A DNA stretch of 64,000 nucleotides from Panicum virgatum (taxonomy: Eukaryota; Streptophyta; Magnoliopsida; Poales; Poaceae), in assembly GCF_016808335.1 (NCBI RefSeq), contig NC_053149.1, positions 23,473,238 through 23,537,237 of the forward strand, read 5' to 3'. The stretch's first letter is position 1. Each line of letters starts with the position of its first letter. The notes below the pieces were generated by a model that was given only the letters and a program-made list of their open reading frames with translations, did not search any database and was not told the origin of the DNA. The position numbers and the translations under genes are program-made. This document shows positions 24,601 to 36,489 of the stretch, one piece after another.

Positions 24601-25177
24601 GCGGGCTGAGCGCCGCGCGGGTGTGCTGACGTGCGGGCCCAGAGCATCGGTGGGAGAGGGGGGGGCACGGGCCGTGGGGTGTGCGGCGCCGACATGTGGG
24701 GCCGGCGGCTCAGGTGGGTCGCGTGGAGCGGGCGGGGTGCGCTGGGCCGGCTCGGGCTGCTGCGGGGAAAAGGGTGCTGGGCTGAGGAAAAGGGAGGGGG
24801 GAGGAGTGGGCCGCCGGGGTTTGCTGGGCCAAGAGGGGAGAGGAAAAGGAGGTAGCGGGCTGGGCCACTTCGGGTTTTGGGCTGGGTTGGTTTTCTATTT
24901 ATCTAGTTTTTTTCTCTTTTCTATTTCTAAACTTTTTTATTCCTAATTCAAACAAGGTTTGAATTCAAATACAAATTTGAATTCAACCACACTCAAATCA
25001 TTGAAAGTATGCACCAGCATGAATGCAACATCAAAATTTAAACCTATCATAAAATTTTAATTACTTATAGAACAGAAATTTAGATTAAATGCAAGTCTAA
25101 CACAATAAACCTTAGAAAATTAAATAAAGCCAATTAAATTTATTAATAAATGCTGAAATTTAAATTAGGGTGTTACA
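21671..25177 (-). repeat. Element E 3' LTR
   Basis: 3,507 bp; on the minus strand it starts TGTAACACCCTAATTTAAAT and ends CCGGGTGTTACA. Next to it at 25,178-25,195 is the PPT (minus strand CTTTAAGGGGGTAGGGTC). Confidence 0.95.
21926..23101 (-). other. LTR exon-like pair, E 3' LTR
   Basis: On the minus strand, segment a is 23,101-23,012 (90 bp, open, EEPQYQYPEQPSSE, followed by GCAAAT) and segment b is 21,981-21,926 (56 bp, after CTGCTCAG, ending REFAQRYQDYGDF and TAG). Both frames are open and phase-compatible. The donor-like site is GCAAAT rather than GCAAGT. Confidence 0.45.
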
Positions 25178-25213
25178 GACCCTACCCCCTTAAAGAAATC
25201 TCGTCCCCGAGAT

Positions 25214-28200
25214 TTAGCTGGGCTAGCTAGCAAAGAGATCTGGATATGTCTTCATCAGCTTATCTTCTCACTCCCATGTACCCTCAGCTTCACTGTGATG
25301 ACTCCACTGAACTCTGCACATCTTGATGCGCTTGTTCCGAGTAACCCTCTCTGATGTCTCCAGAATCTTCACCGGATGCTCAGTATAAGTCAGATCTTCC
25401 TGTACATCTACTCCATCCAGGGGTGCCTGCTCCTCGGGTACTCGCAGACACCTCTTCAGCTGGGATATATGGAAGACATCGTGTACTCTCGAGAGGCTGA
25501 GAGGTAACTCTAGGTGATAAGCAACTTCGCCTTTCCGCTCTAGCACCTTGAATGGCCCCACATACCGAGGTGCTAACTTCCCCTTGACATTAAACCTGCG
25601 GATTCCTCTCATCGGAGACACCTTCAGATACACATAATCACCGACACTGAAGGTCAGATCTCTCTGTTTGCCATCGGCATAGCTCTTCTGTCTGCTCTGT
25701 GCAATCCTCAGATTTTCTCGCACGGCCAGTACCATCTGCTCTGCATCATCTATGATCTCAGGGCCAAAGAGCTGCTTCTCACCAATCTGATCCCAATAGA
25801 GAGGAGTCCTGCACTTTCTGCCATACAATGCCTCGAAGGGGGACTTCTTCAGACTGGCCTGGTAGCTGTTGTTATATGAGAACTCAGCATAAGACAGGTA
25901 CTTATCCCAACTAGTACCGTACTGAATGGCACAAGCTCTCAGGATGTCCTCCAACACTTGGTTGGTTCTCTCTGTCTGCCCATCTGTCTGAGGGTGATAA
26001 GCCGTACTGAAGCGCAGCTTCGTATCCAACGAATCATGAAGCTGCTCCCAGAACCGAGAAGTGAACTGAGACCCTCTGTCGGATATGATCTTCTTGGGCA
26101 CACCATGCAAGAAGACAATCCGAGAGATGTACAACTCTGCAAGCCTAGCACCGGAGTAGGTAGTGTTCACTGGAATGAAGTGAGCAACCTTCGTCAGACG
26201 ATCCACTACTACCCAAATGGAGTTGTACCCTTTCTGAGTATGAGGCAATCCAACAATGAAGTCCATAGTGATTTCCTCCCATTTCCACTCTGGAATCTTC
26301 AAAGGCTATAACAGACCTGCTGGCCTCTAATGCTCAGCCTTGACACGCTGACAGGTGTCACAAATAGCCACGTACTCTGCCACTGAATGCTTCATCCCAT
26401 ACCACCAGAAATGTTCCTTCAGATCATAATACATCTTCGTGCTGCCCGGATGAATAGAGTAAGCTGTATCATGGGCCTCACTCAGAATCAACTTCCAGAG
26501 ATCATGCACATCAGGCACGCAGATCCGGTTCTTGTACCACAAGGTACCCTGATCATCCTCTCTGAAATGAGGAGCCTTGCCCTTCTTGAGCAACTCACGA
26601 ATCTCCTGCAGCTTCTCATCATCTTTCTGATGCTGCCTGATCTCTGACTCTAGAGTCGGTACTGCCTCAAATGCTGCACTGGAGGTATGATGCAAGAAGC
26701 CCAGACTCAACTGCTCGAACTCCTTGCATAACTCTGGAGGCATCTGGAAAGCCACGGCCATGTTGACATAACTTTTTCTGCTCATAGCATCTGCTACAAC
26801 ATTGGCCTTGCCCGGATGATAGTGAATCTCCAGGTCATAATCCTTGACCAACTCTAGCCATCTCCTCTGCCGCATGTTCAGCTCATTCTGCGTGAAAATA
26901 TACTTGAGGCTCTTGTGATCAGTGTAGATATCACACCGCTGCCCATACAAGTAATGCCTCCAAATCTTCAGAGCATGCACAACTGCGGCTAACTCAAGAT
27001 CATGAGTAGGATAATTTAGCTCATGCCGACGTAACTGCCGTGAAGCATAAGCAATCACTCTGCCCTCCTGCATCAGAACACACCCAAGACCATCCTTCGA
27101 AGCATCACAATATACCGTGAACCTCTTCGTCTGGTCTGGCAGAGTCAGGACTGGCGCCGTAGTCAACCTCTTCTTGAGCTCATCAAAGGCCCTCTGACGC
27201 TCATCAGTCCATATGAATGCCACATTCTTCTCTAGCAAAGAAGTCAAAGGCTTCGCGATCTTGGAGAAATTCTCAATGAACCTCCGATAATATCCAGCTA
27301 AGCCCAAGAAAGACCTGACTTCCTTTACTGTCTGCGGTGTCTCCCACTCGACCACATCCTTCACCTTGCTCGGATCAACAGCAATGCCTCCCTGAGAGAT
27401 AACATGACCGAGGAATGGAACCTCGTCAATCCAGAACTCGCACTTGCTGAACTTGGCATACAGCTGATGCTCTCTCAATCTCTGCAACACGAGTCTCAGA
27501 TGCTCCTCATGCTCTTCTTCTGTCTTGGAGAAGATCAGAATATCATCAATGAAAATCACCACAAAGACATCCAGATAATCCATGAAGACCATGTTCATCA
27601 GATGCATGAAGAAAGCCGGGGCATTAGTCAAGCCGAAGGACATGACCGTATACTCATATAGCCCATACTTGCAGGTGAATGCCGTCTTCGGAATATCCCC
27701 AGGACGGATCCTCAGCTGAAAATAACCCGAACAAAGATCAATCTTCGAGAATATACGGGCACCTCGAAGCAGATCGAAGAGATCCTCAATACGGGGCAGT
27801 GGATGCTTGTTCTTGATAGTAACTGCATTCAGCTCCCGATAATCGACACACATCCTTTTCGAGCCATCCTTCTTATCTACCAGCAATAATGGAAAAGCCC
27901 AAGGAGTAAAGCTGCGACGGATAAAGCCCTTGGCTAGCAACTCATCAATAGTTTTCTTGACCTCTTCATGCTCTATAGGTGCCATACGGTAGGGCCGCTT
28001 TGCAATAGGAGCTGTGCCAGGCAAGAGATCAATACAAAACTCAATGGCGCGTTCTGGCGGCATACCTGGCAGATCATCCGGAAAGACATCCGGGAATTCA
28101 GACACCACACGAATACCGTCCGTGGGTCTAGCCTCCATCTGATGAAGAAATCCCGAGGGCTCTGAAGCACTGACTGTCACCTCTTGGCCATCAGATGCTG

Positions 28201-29787
28201 TCAGGTGAACTGCCCGATGAGCACAATCAATTCTGACTCCCCACTTGGCAAGAGTATCCATTCCCAGAATCACATCGATACCCTTGGTGTCTAGCACCCT
28301 CAGATCAGCACTGAACATTGCCCCCCTTATGGCTACACTGACTTGGGGGCAAACAATATGGGATCTCAACTCCCCTCCCGGTGAAGAGACTAGCAGACAC
28401 TTTCTTAATGCAGTGGTAAAGAAACTATGCTCCTCAACATATGACTTGGTGATGAAAGAATGAGTAGCACCAGTATCGAAAAGCATTGTAGCTGGATGGG
28501 AGTTGACCATGAACATACCAATAACCACGTTAGGAGCCTCGGCCGCTGACTCGGCCGTCACGTGGTTCACTCTGCCCTGAAGTGGCGCCCTGGGCTGAGC
28601 TGGGCGCCCCTGCTGTCCCACCAGCGCCTTCCGGGGGCAAGTGTTGGCGTAGTGCCCCAGCTGGCCGCAGTGATAGCAGACACGAGGAGGTGCTGGAGCC
28701 TGCTGTCCGGCAGGAGGAGCTACCTGCCGTGGAGCCTGAGGTGCTGGTGGAGCTGGTGGAGCACGAGCCGGAGGTGCCGGTAACCTCGGGCCCTGACCTG
28801 ACTGCTACTGTCGAGGCGGGTACTGCTGCGGCCTCTGCTGGTACTGCTGGGGAGGCCGGTACTGCTGCTGCTGGCACCGCTGAGGCGGCTGGAGGCGAGG
28901 ACGAGTGTTGCTGCCAGAAGCAACGGGGACAATCTTCCTCTTCTTGTCCTCCATCTCCAAGTGCTTGCACTCAGTGTTGAGCGCGCTGTCAACCAGATGG
29001 TTGAAGTCGTCGAAGCGGAGGTTGAGCAGCGCGTACTGGAGGTAGTCCTCAAGACCCTCCATGAAGTGCTCCTGCTTCTTGCGGTCATCCGCAACATCAG
29101 CAGGGGCGTAGCGAGCAAGCTGCAGAAAGCGATCACGATACTCCGTGACCGACATAGTCCCCTGAAGTGACAAAGACAGATAGATATCGAAAGATTAACT
29201 CAAGATTCATAAGGATAGAACAAGGGACATTAGCTCAAAAGAAACCGCTGAATGATTATATTTAAGATTACCTGCTTCAGTGCAAGAAACTCCTTCTGCT
29301 TCATCTTCATAACGCCTGCGGGGACGTTGTGGCTGCGGAAACGCTCCCTGAACTGGAGCCATGTGAGAGCCTCGTGGTCTTGAACTGGGTGGGACTCCCA
29401 CCAGTCCAAAGCTGCCCCTCACAGCTGTCCTGCTGCGTACAGAACTCTCTCCCGATCATCGCACTGGGCGATGTCCAGCTGACGCTCCACTGCACGGAGC
29501 CAGTCGTCAGCCTGAAGAGGGTCGGACGTGTGAGAGAACGTCGGCGGGTGACCCCTCAGGAACTCAGCACGCCTGTCGCGAGGCTGCGGCGGTGGAGGAG
29601 GCGGAGGCTGAGTGTGAGCCTGCTGAAGAGCCTGAACAGTGTTGTTCAGGGTAGCCATCATCTGCATCTGGAGCTGGAAGTACTGCTCCGGAGTCAAAGG
29701 TGGCGGCATCGGGATCCCGGTCCCCTGGGTGTTCTGACCCTGGTTGTTCTGCCCCTGCTGGTCAGAACCACGCCTGGTCTTCACCAT
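25214..29787 (-). pseudogene. Element E gag-pol polyprotein with intron-like gap and five stops
   Basis: Reading leftwards from the ATG at 29,787: a Gag N-terminus and capsid (exon 1 to 29,272), an intron-like gap 29,271-29,162, then from 29,161 the end of capsid, a [18 protein letters not shown] knuckle, DTGATHSF protease, RT with IDDIL, RNase H, HHCC and DDE integrase and a chromodomain. The family stop is at 25,214-25,216. Premature stops are TGA 29,419-29,421, TAG 28,805-28,807, TAG 26,327-26,329, TAG 26,306-26,308 and TGA 25,268-25,270. The last removes the end of the chromodomain. By comparison with A, each is CAG to TAG or CGA to TGA. The RT region is free of stops over more than 700 codons. 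Dead as a protein source, but well preserved. Confidence 0.9.
29162..29271 (-). other. Putative gag intron, element E
   Basis: 110 bp on the minus strand, starting GTAATC after CTGAAGCAG and ending CACTTCAG before GGGACTATG. It interrupts the conserved capsid motif EFLALKQ...[12 protein letters not shown] in phase 0 and has an in-frame TAA. Same place and length as in A. Confidence 0.75.
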
Positions 29788-30343
29788 CTGATTTTGGACA
29801 AAAGATTTCACGAGTAAGGATATTGCAGGAATAAATTCAGATGGATATGATAACTCTTTGCGGAAAAAGATTCAGCCATGATAAAGTAGACAGGATAGAG
29901 TGGACTGTTTTACCCCCAACGATCTAACTCATTTTATTAATTAGTTAACTTTAACATCAGAGTGATTTTCTTTAAACAAATTTAAACTACCAAGCTATAC
30001 AATCATTCAAAAATCCAAATCAAGCATGTAGCATAATAACAAGCAGACAATTTTCACAACTTAGCCGAGTTTAGCATACGACTCGACTAACACAACGCGT
30101 CGCAGATCGTGCTATCGTATTATTATAAAAGGGTCACCTAGCTAGTACTCATGGTGGTCAGATGACTGATTCAAGCCAAAGTCTACGAGAACTATTCTTG
30201 AGAGAGAGAAATCAAGGCAAGACGAGTAAAAGGAATAGAATTCAAGGGGTATAATAGTAAAATAGTTTCAGCAGGCAAGGATTGGAGACAAGAAGTCCTA
30301 AAACTCGACCAGTTCTATCTAGGCTTCGTCCTACAGTCGATAT

Positions 30344-30356
30344 GGCTTTGATACCA
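30344..30356 (-). other. Element E primer binding site
   Basis: The minus strand reads TGGTATCAAAGCC, three bases after the LTR end. One base differs from the TGGTATCAGAGCC of the other elements. Confidence 0.9.
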
Positions 30357-30359
30357 CTC

Positions 30360-33300
30360 TGTAACACCCGGTTTATAAAAGAACATAAACCGAGCAATCA
30401 TATACGTGCCAGGATCAAGTCACACGTATATACAACAGAATGAACAGTATATCACAGCACATATCACGAATAAGATATAATAAAATGAAATACGAATATT
30501 ATTTATTACATTAATGACAAAAATGTTTGATACAGCGGAAGCGAAGTACAAATATGATAAAACTCTCCGAAGCAGAGCAGGGCGCCACAGGGACGTCGAC
30601 TGGGAAACGAACGCCTAGAAGTCCTCGTAGTCCTGGTAGCGCTGACTAAACTCCCTCGTGTCGGCAGGAACTGAGCAGCAGTAGCGTAGCCAAGAGGAAA
30701 AAGTAGAGAAGAGGCAAGAGTGAGTACACAACTTGTACTCAACAAGTATAACACAAACTATGAGGCTCTAAGGTTGGCTGACTAACCGCATTAGCTTTTA
30801 AGTCTTGGCAAAATTTTATTAAAGCTATTTACTACAAGTTGATGAATTACCATTAACCTAGTTACATAGTAATTAGTCAAATTTAATCATGATACTACTG
30901 AGAACCAAACTAAAACCAAGCCACCCGGGGAAACCTGCCTCGTCAAAGGAAGATAACCCCACTAATCAAAAGGAGGATCTGGGCCGCTCATAAGCGTGAG
31001 CACGGCTAGTATACCAGTATTACACTCTGCAGAGGTTGCACATCTTTACCCACAAGTCGTGAGCTACGCTAGAGGTTCATCACACATCCTTAGGTGAGAT
31101 GACTAGCAAACTCACTACGAGGCCGTTACAAAGGACACGTTGGTAAGGTGTAACCGCTAAGGAATCAGGCTCCGCAACGATGGTAACCACCTCGAGGGGG
31201 TACAAGACACACAGACCAGCCTCGTAGCCTGGCCACCATTGAAGCTCACCACCCCCCATGCCCCGTCGGTAAGTTACTCCCGAACCAAAATGGCCTAATT
31301 AGTAAGCCAAGACCGTCCCATTCCAGTCTTGTGGTAGCGCTGTTGTCCCAGGTTGTCGCTCTATGAACCGGTCCTTATGGAGAGTGGCCAACCAAGCACT
31401 AAGCACCGTGCTGGCCCCCTAAACCATGTTTTAACGAGAAGTGAGCCACTCAAGCCACACAGAGTGCCACTCTCAGAATTAAATTCAAGTAAACCATTAA
31501 TCAATTTAATTAAAAAGGACTAGAATATGTTGTGGCGCAGCAACCTAGCACAACTAACCAAAATGCAACCCAAAGGTATATATAAAGGATATAAAGTGGC
31601 TAGGAAAGTCCTTATAGGCATACAATATTAAAATGCAGTATGAAAATGTATTTAAAAGTGATAGGTTGTTCATGTTACACTTGCCTTCCTCGTACTGCTC
31701 CTGCTACTGCTCAAAGTGCTCAGAAGATGGCTGCTCCGGGTACTGGTACTAGGGCTCCTCAGATGGATCAACGTCTACTCACGAACACATGGCCAAAACA
31801 ATGCACAATAATAAGCATACAAGAGAACACTAGCAAAAACTAAGAAACAGTACATCAATACATAAAAACAGTGCACCAAACTAGTCTTGAACTATTCTAC
31901 GCGTCACAACGATCGCGTGGATATAAAGAACGCTTAAAACGGAGCTAAAACGCATAAACTAGGCCAAAAACAAGGTTCAGGGGCTTATTTGTAATAAAAA
32001 CAGGGTTCCAGGGGCTTTTCTGCTAAAACCGAGGGCTAAAACATAATTAAACTATAGATCCAAGGTCTGACACGCAAAACTGCCAAGGGTGGATGGCGGG
32101 TTCAATTCTGGGAAAACTCAGGGTCTAAAACATAAAATAAAGGGCAGATTTGTAAATACTTTTCAACTGAGATGGACTGCGGGTTTATTTCTAATAAACC
32201 GAGGGGCTCTTATGCAAAACTGATAGGCCGAAGCGGTATCTTTGAATCAGGCTCGTTGGATCGCGATCTAGCGGTTCAGATCTAGCGGGGATGCGATCTA
32301 ATCTGGGCCATTGCCTCCAGATCGGGCGGCCCAGAGTGAAGGGAGCGCGGAGCGGCGGCGCGTTACCGCCGGCGATGGCTTCCTGCGGCGGCGTAGCTCT
32401 GGGACTCGCCGGACTTCGGCGTTTCAGCATTTCCGGGCTCAAATCGATTAGGTTTTGGGTCTAGGATGGACTACGCGACACGCGTAGTCCACCTGGGGCC
32501 TTTGCGGGTCTCGGGGAGGTTAGCGGCGGCACGTGCTGCGTCGGCGGCGGCTCTGCGCGGCGGACTTCGCCGGTGAGCGGGATTCTATGGGCGCCAGGGG
32601 CTACGGATCACAAAATCTAATGCCAAGAGGACCGGGGAGGGTTGTGGGTTCTCACCGAGGCTTCTGGTGGCCGGAGACGTCGCGCAGATGGGTCGTCGGC
32701 GAGGTTCGGCGGTGGGATCGGGCGGCGCTCGGGGAGGACCTGCTGCAGAGCGTCTCCCGGCTTCTGGGCTCCTCGGTTCGGCTCCCGGAGTGCCTGTGAG
32801 GGAGACACGGAGGTCAGTGCGGTCCGGGGTGCTCCGACGGTGCGGAATCGCCATGGCAGAGCAACTCACCGGCGGCGGTTGCGGGTTGAATTCCGGCGCA
32901 GTCGCGAGCGGAAAACGGGCAGGCTCGGCTTGGGAGACTCCTAGGCGGCTCTGCAGATCTTTTGAGCGACTCGAGGGAGGCTGTGGTGCGGCGGAGGGGT
33001 GAGGGCATGGCGGAGCAGGGGGCTCGGCGTGGCGGAGCAGAGTGGGGTGGTGTGCTAGGGTTGGTGCGGCTGCGGCAGGGCGAGGTGGTGGGCGCAGAGG
33101 GCCACGGGGCCACTTTAAGAAGGCCCGGGCATCTTGGGCGGGCGTGCCCCGGAAGGAAATCTCGCCGGGAATCCAGGCGGGACTGGCGCGGCCGTTGCGC
33201 GAGCGCTGCGCGGGGGAGACGAACCTGCCAGTGGGGCCGGGAGGTCAGCGGGGTGAGGCGGGGGCGCGTGCTCGCGGGCTGAGCGCCGCGCGGGTGTGCT

Positions 33301-33847
33301 GACGTGCGGGCCCAGAGCATCGGTGGGAGAGGGGGGGCCGTGGGGTGTGCGGCGCCGACAGGTGGGGCCGGCGGCTCAGGTGGGTCGCGCGCGCGGAGCG
33401 GGCGGGGTGCGCTGGGCCGGCTCGGGCTGCTGCGGGGAAAAGGGTGCTGGGCTGAGGAAAAGGGAGGGGGGAGGAGTGGGTCGCCGGGGTTTGCTGGGCC
33501 AAGAGGGGAGAGGAAAAGGAGGTAGCGGGCTGGGCCACTTCGGGTTTTGGGCTGGGTTGGTTTTCTATTTATCTAGTTTTTTTCTCTTTTCTATTTCTAA
33601 ACTTTTCTATTCCTAATTCAAACAAGGTTTGAATTCAAATACAAATTTGAATTCAACCACACTCAAATCATTGAAAGTATGCACCAGCATGAATGCAACA
33701 TCAAAATTTAAACCTATGATAAAATTTTAATTACTTATAGAACAGAAATTAAGATTAAATGCAAGTCTAACACAATAAACCTTAGAAAATTAAATAAAAC
33801 CAATTAAATTTATTAATAAATGCTGAAATTTAAATTAGGGTGTTACA
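30360..33847 (-). repeat. Element E 5' LTR
   Basis: 3,488 bp, same ends as the copy at 21,671-25,177, and adjacent to the PBS, so it is the 5' LTR of a minus-strand element. AATAAA of the LTR lies near 30,501 on the minus strand. Confidence 0.95.
30615..31774 (-). other. LTR exon-like pair, E 5' LTR
   Basis: Segment a is 31,774-31,685 (90 bp, two CAG to TAG changes, donor-like GCAAGT). Segment b is 30,670-30,615 (56 bp, open, ending QRYQDYEDF and TAG). The lengths are kept although segment a has lost its frame. Confidence 0.4.
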
Positions 33848-35915
33848 TCGGCCGTCGCCGGCGAAGCTTGCCGCGGAGCAGAGCTCCGGCGACGTCCCGC
33901 CGCCGCCCCGCGCGCCCGAACCCCCCTGACCACCCGATCTCAGATGGACGCTCCAGATTAGATCGGCGCTTCCCTTCGTCCTGCGCCCTCAGATCGCGAT
34001 CCAACAGCCCCGGTCATTAGATAACGGTTCGGACTAGCCACTTTGCTAAAGAGCCCCTCCCTTTCTTTGAAATCAACCCGCCGTCCTGTTTAGTTCAAAA
34101 ATAATTACAGTTTGGCCCAAAATCTTGCACAGACCCCCCTAACCTTTTTAGATATATAATCCGCCGTCCACCCCAGGCTTTTTCACGCGTTAGCCCCTGA
34201 ACCTAAGGTTTAATTACATTTAGGCCCTCGGTTTTTGCAAAAAACCCCCCTGGACCTTAGTTTTCTTGCAGTTTAGTCCCTGAAACTTGTTTTTAGCCTA
34301 GAATATGTGTTTTAACTCCGTTTTAGGCATTCTTTATGTCCACGCGATAGTTGTAACGCGTAGAATAGTTTTAGACTAGTTTAGTGTGCTGTTTCCATGT
34401 ATTGATGTACTATTTCTTAGTTTTTGTTAGTGTTTGCTTGTATGCTTATTGTTGTGCATTGTTTTGGCCATGTGTTCGTGAGTAGACGCTGATCCAGTTG
34501 AGGAGCCCCAGTACCAATACCCGGAGCAGCCGTCTTCCGACCAGTTTGAGCAGCAGCAGGAGCAGTATGAGGAAGGCAAGTATAACATGAACAACCTATC
34601 ACTTTTAAATACATTTTCATACTGTATTTTAATACTGTATGCCTATAAGGATTTCCTAGCCACTTTATATCCTCCATATATATCCTTTGGGTTGCATTTT
34701 GGTTAGTTGTGCTAGGTGCCGCGCTATAACACACTTGGTCCTTTTTAATTAATTTGATTAATGGTATATGCAACTAAATTATGAGAGTGGCCCTCTGTGT
34801 GGCTTGAGTGGCTCACATCTCGTTAAAACTGGTTTTGTTAGAAACATGGTTTAGGGGGGCCAGCACGGTGCTTACTGCCTGGTTGGCCACTCTCCATAAG
34901 GACCGGTTTATAGAGCGACAACCTGGGACAACAGCGCTACCACAAGACTGGAATGGAACGGTCTTGGCGTAATAATTAGGTCTTTTTGGTTTGGAGTAAC
35001 TTACCTGTGGGGCAAGGGTGGTAAGCTTCTATGTCCCTCGTACTGAGTGGCCTCGTCTGTGGTATTCTTGACGCCCACTAGACCTGCTACATGGTCGCCG
35101 ATCCAACCCTCGCGGTTACTCCTTACCAACGAGATTCTTTGTAAAGGCCTCGTAGTGAGTCGCAAGTCATCTCACCTAAGGAAGTGTGATGAACAACTAG
35201 CGTAGCTCACGACTTGTAGGTAAAGATGTGCAACCTCTGCAGAGTGTAAAACTGGTATACTAGCTTGCTCGTGGTTATGAGCGGCCCAGATCCTCCTTTT
35301 GATTAGTGGGGTTATCTCCTTCCGACGAGGGAGGTGCCTCTCGGGGTTACCTTGGTGGTTTCGGTTTGGTTCTCAGTAGTAACATGATTAATTCTGATTA
35401 ATTACTATGTAACTGGGTTAATGGTAATTCATCAACTCGTAGTAAATAGCTTTAATAAAATTTTGCCAACACTTAAAAGCTAATGCAGTTGAGTCAGCCA
35501 ACCTTAGAGCCTCATAGTTTGTGTTATACTTGTTGAGTACAAGTTGTGTACTCACTCTTGCCTACTCTACTCTTTTTCCTCTTGGGACACTCTACTGCTG
35601 CTCAGTTCCTGCCGACGCGAGGGAGTTCGCTCAGCGCTACCAGGACTACGAGGACATCTAGGCGTTCGTCTCCCAGTCGACGTCCCTGTGGCGCCCTGCT
35701 CAGCTTCGGAGAGTTTTTATCGTATTTGTACTTCACTTCCGCTGTATCAGACATTTTGTCATTAATGTAACAAATAACATTCGTACTCGCTTTATTATAT
35801 CTTTTACGTGATATGTGCTATGATATATTGTTCATTCTATTGTATATACGTGTGACTTGATCCTGGCACGTATATGATTGCTCGGTTTATGTCCTTTTAT
35901 AAACCGGGTGTTACA
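33848..35915 (+). repeat. Element D 5' LTR, second part
   Basis: It resumes with the TCGGC duplication and runs to CCGGGTGTTACA, followed by the PBS. It contains the degenerate repeat stretch (34,070-34,330), the exon-like pair, and AACAAA in place of the AATAAA of other copies near 35,769. Confidence 0.85.
34486..35661 (+). other. LTR exon-like pair, element D (intact)
   Basis: Segment a (34,486-34,575, 90 bp) follows GTGAGTAG and is followed by GCAAGTAT. It is open and reads DADPVEEPQYQYPEQPSS then a Q/E-rich tail. Segment b (35,606-35,661, 56 bp) follows TGCTGCTCAG and reads REFAQRYQDYEDI then TAG. Segment a ends one base into a codon and segment b begins with the remaining two, so splicing would keep the frame. 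No in-frame ATG is visible in either segment, so an upstream exon would be needed. Confidence 0.5.
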
Positions 35916-35918
35916 GAG

Positions 35919-35931
35919 TGGTATCAGAGCC
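35919..35931 (+). other. Element D primer binding site
   Basis: TGGTATCAGAGCC, three bases after the LTR end; initiator tRNA-Met type. Confidence 0.95.
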
Positions 35932-36489
35932 GTATCGACTGTAGGACGAAAGCCTAGATAGAACTGGTCGAGTTTTAGGACTTCTTCTCTCCAATCCTTG
36001 CCTGCTGAAACTATTTTACTATTATACCCCTTGAATTCTATGCCTTTTACTCGTCTTGCCTTGATTTCTCTCTCTAAAGAATAGTTTTCGTAGATTTTGG
36101 CCTGAATCAGTCAGCTGACCACCATGAGTATGAGATAGATGACCCCTTCATAATAATATGATAGCACGTTCTGCGACACGTTGTATTAGTCAAGCCGTGT
36201 GTTAAACTCGGCTAAGTTGTGAAAATTGTTTGCTTGTTATTATGCTACATGTTTGATTTGGATTTTTGAATGATTGCATAGCTTAGTAGTTTAATTTTGT
36301 TTAAAGAAAATCACTCTGATGTTAAAGTTAATTAATTAATAAAATGAGTTAGATCGTTGGGGGGTAAAATAGTCCACTCTATCATGTCTACTTTATTATG
36401 TCTGAGTCTTTTCCGCAAAAGCGTTATCCTATCCATCTGAATTTATTTCTGCAATATCCTTACTCATGAAATCTTTTGTCCAAAATCAG

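Larger units (their letters stand above)
21671..33847 (-). mobile_element. Element E: complete chromovirus, minus strand
   Basis: 12,177 bp with both LTRs, PBS, gag-pol and PPT, flanked by the target duplication TCGGC (21,666-21,670 and 33,848-33,852). It sits inside the 5' LTR of D. The two LTRs differ by many substitutions and a 16-bp deletion near 31,428, roughly 2% by eye over the first 2 kb. The coding region has five premature stops, so it is not autonomous. Confidence 0.95.

Noticed and set aside
29329..29817. Plus-strand frame of 162 codons opposite gag of E (similar antisense frames opposite gag of A and D and opposite RT).
   Set aside because: These are antisense shadows of gag-pol. 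The sense strand has the recognised domains.
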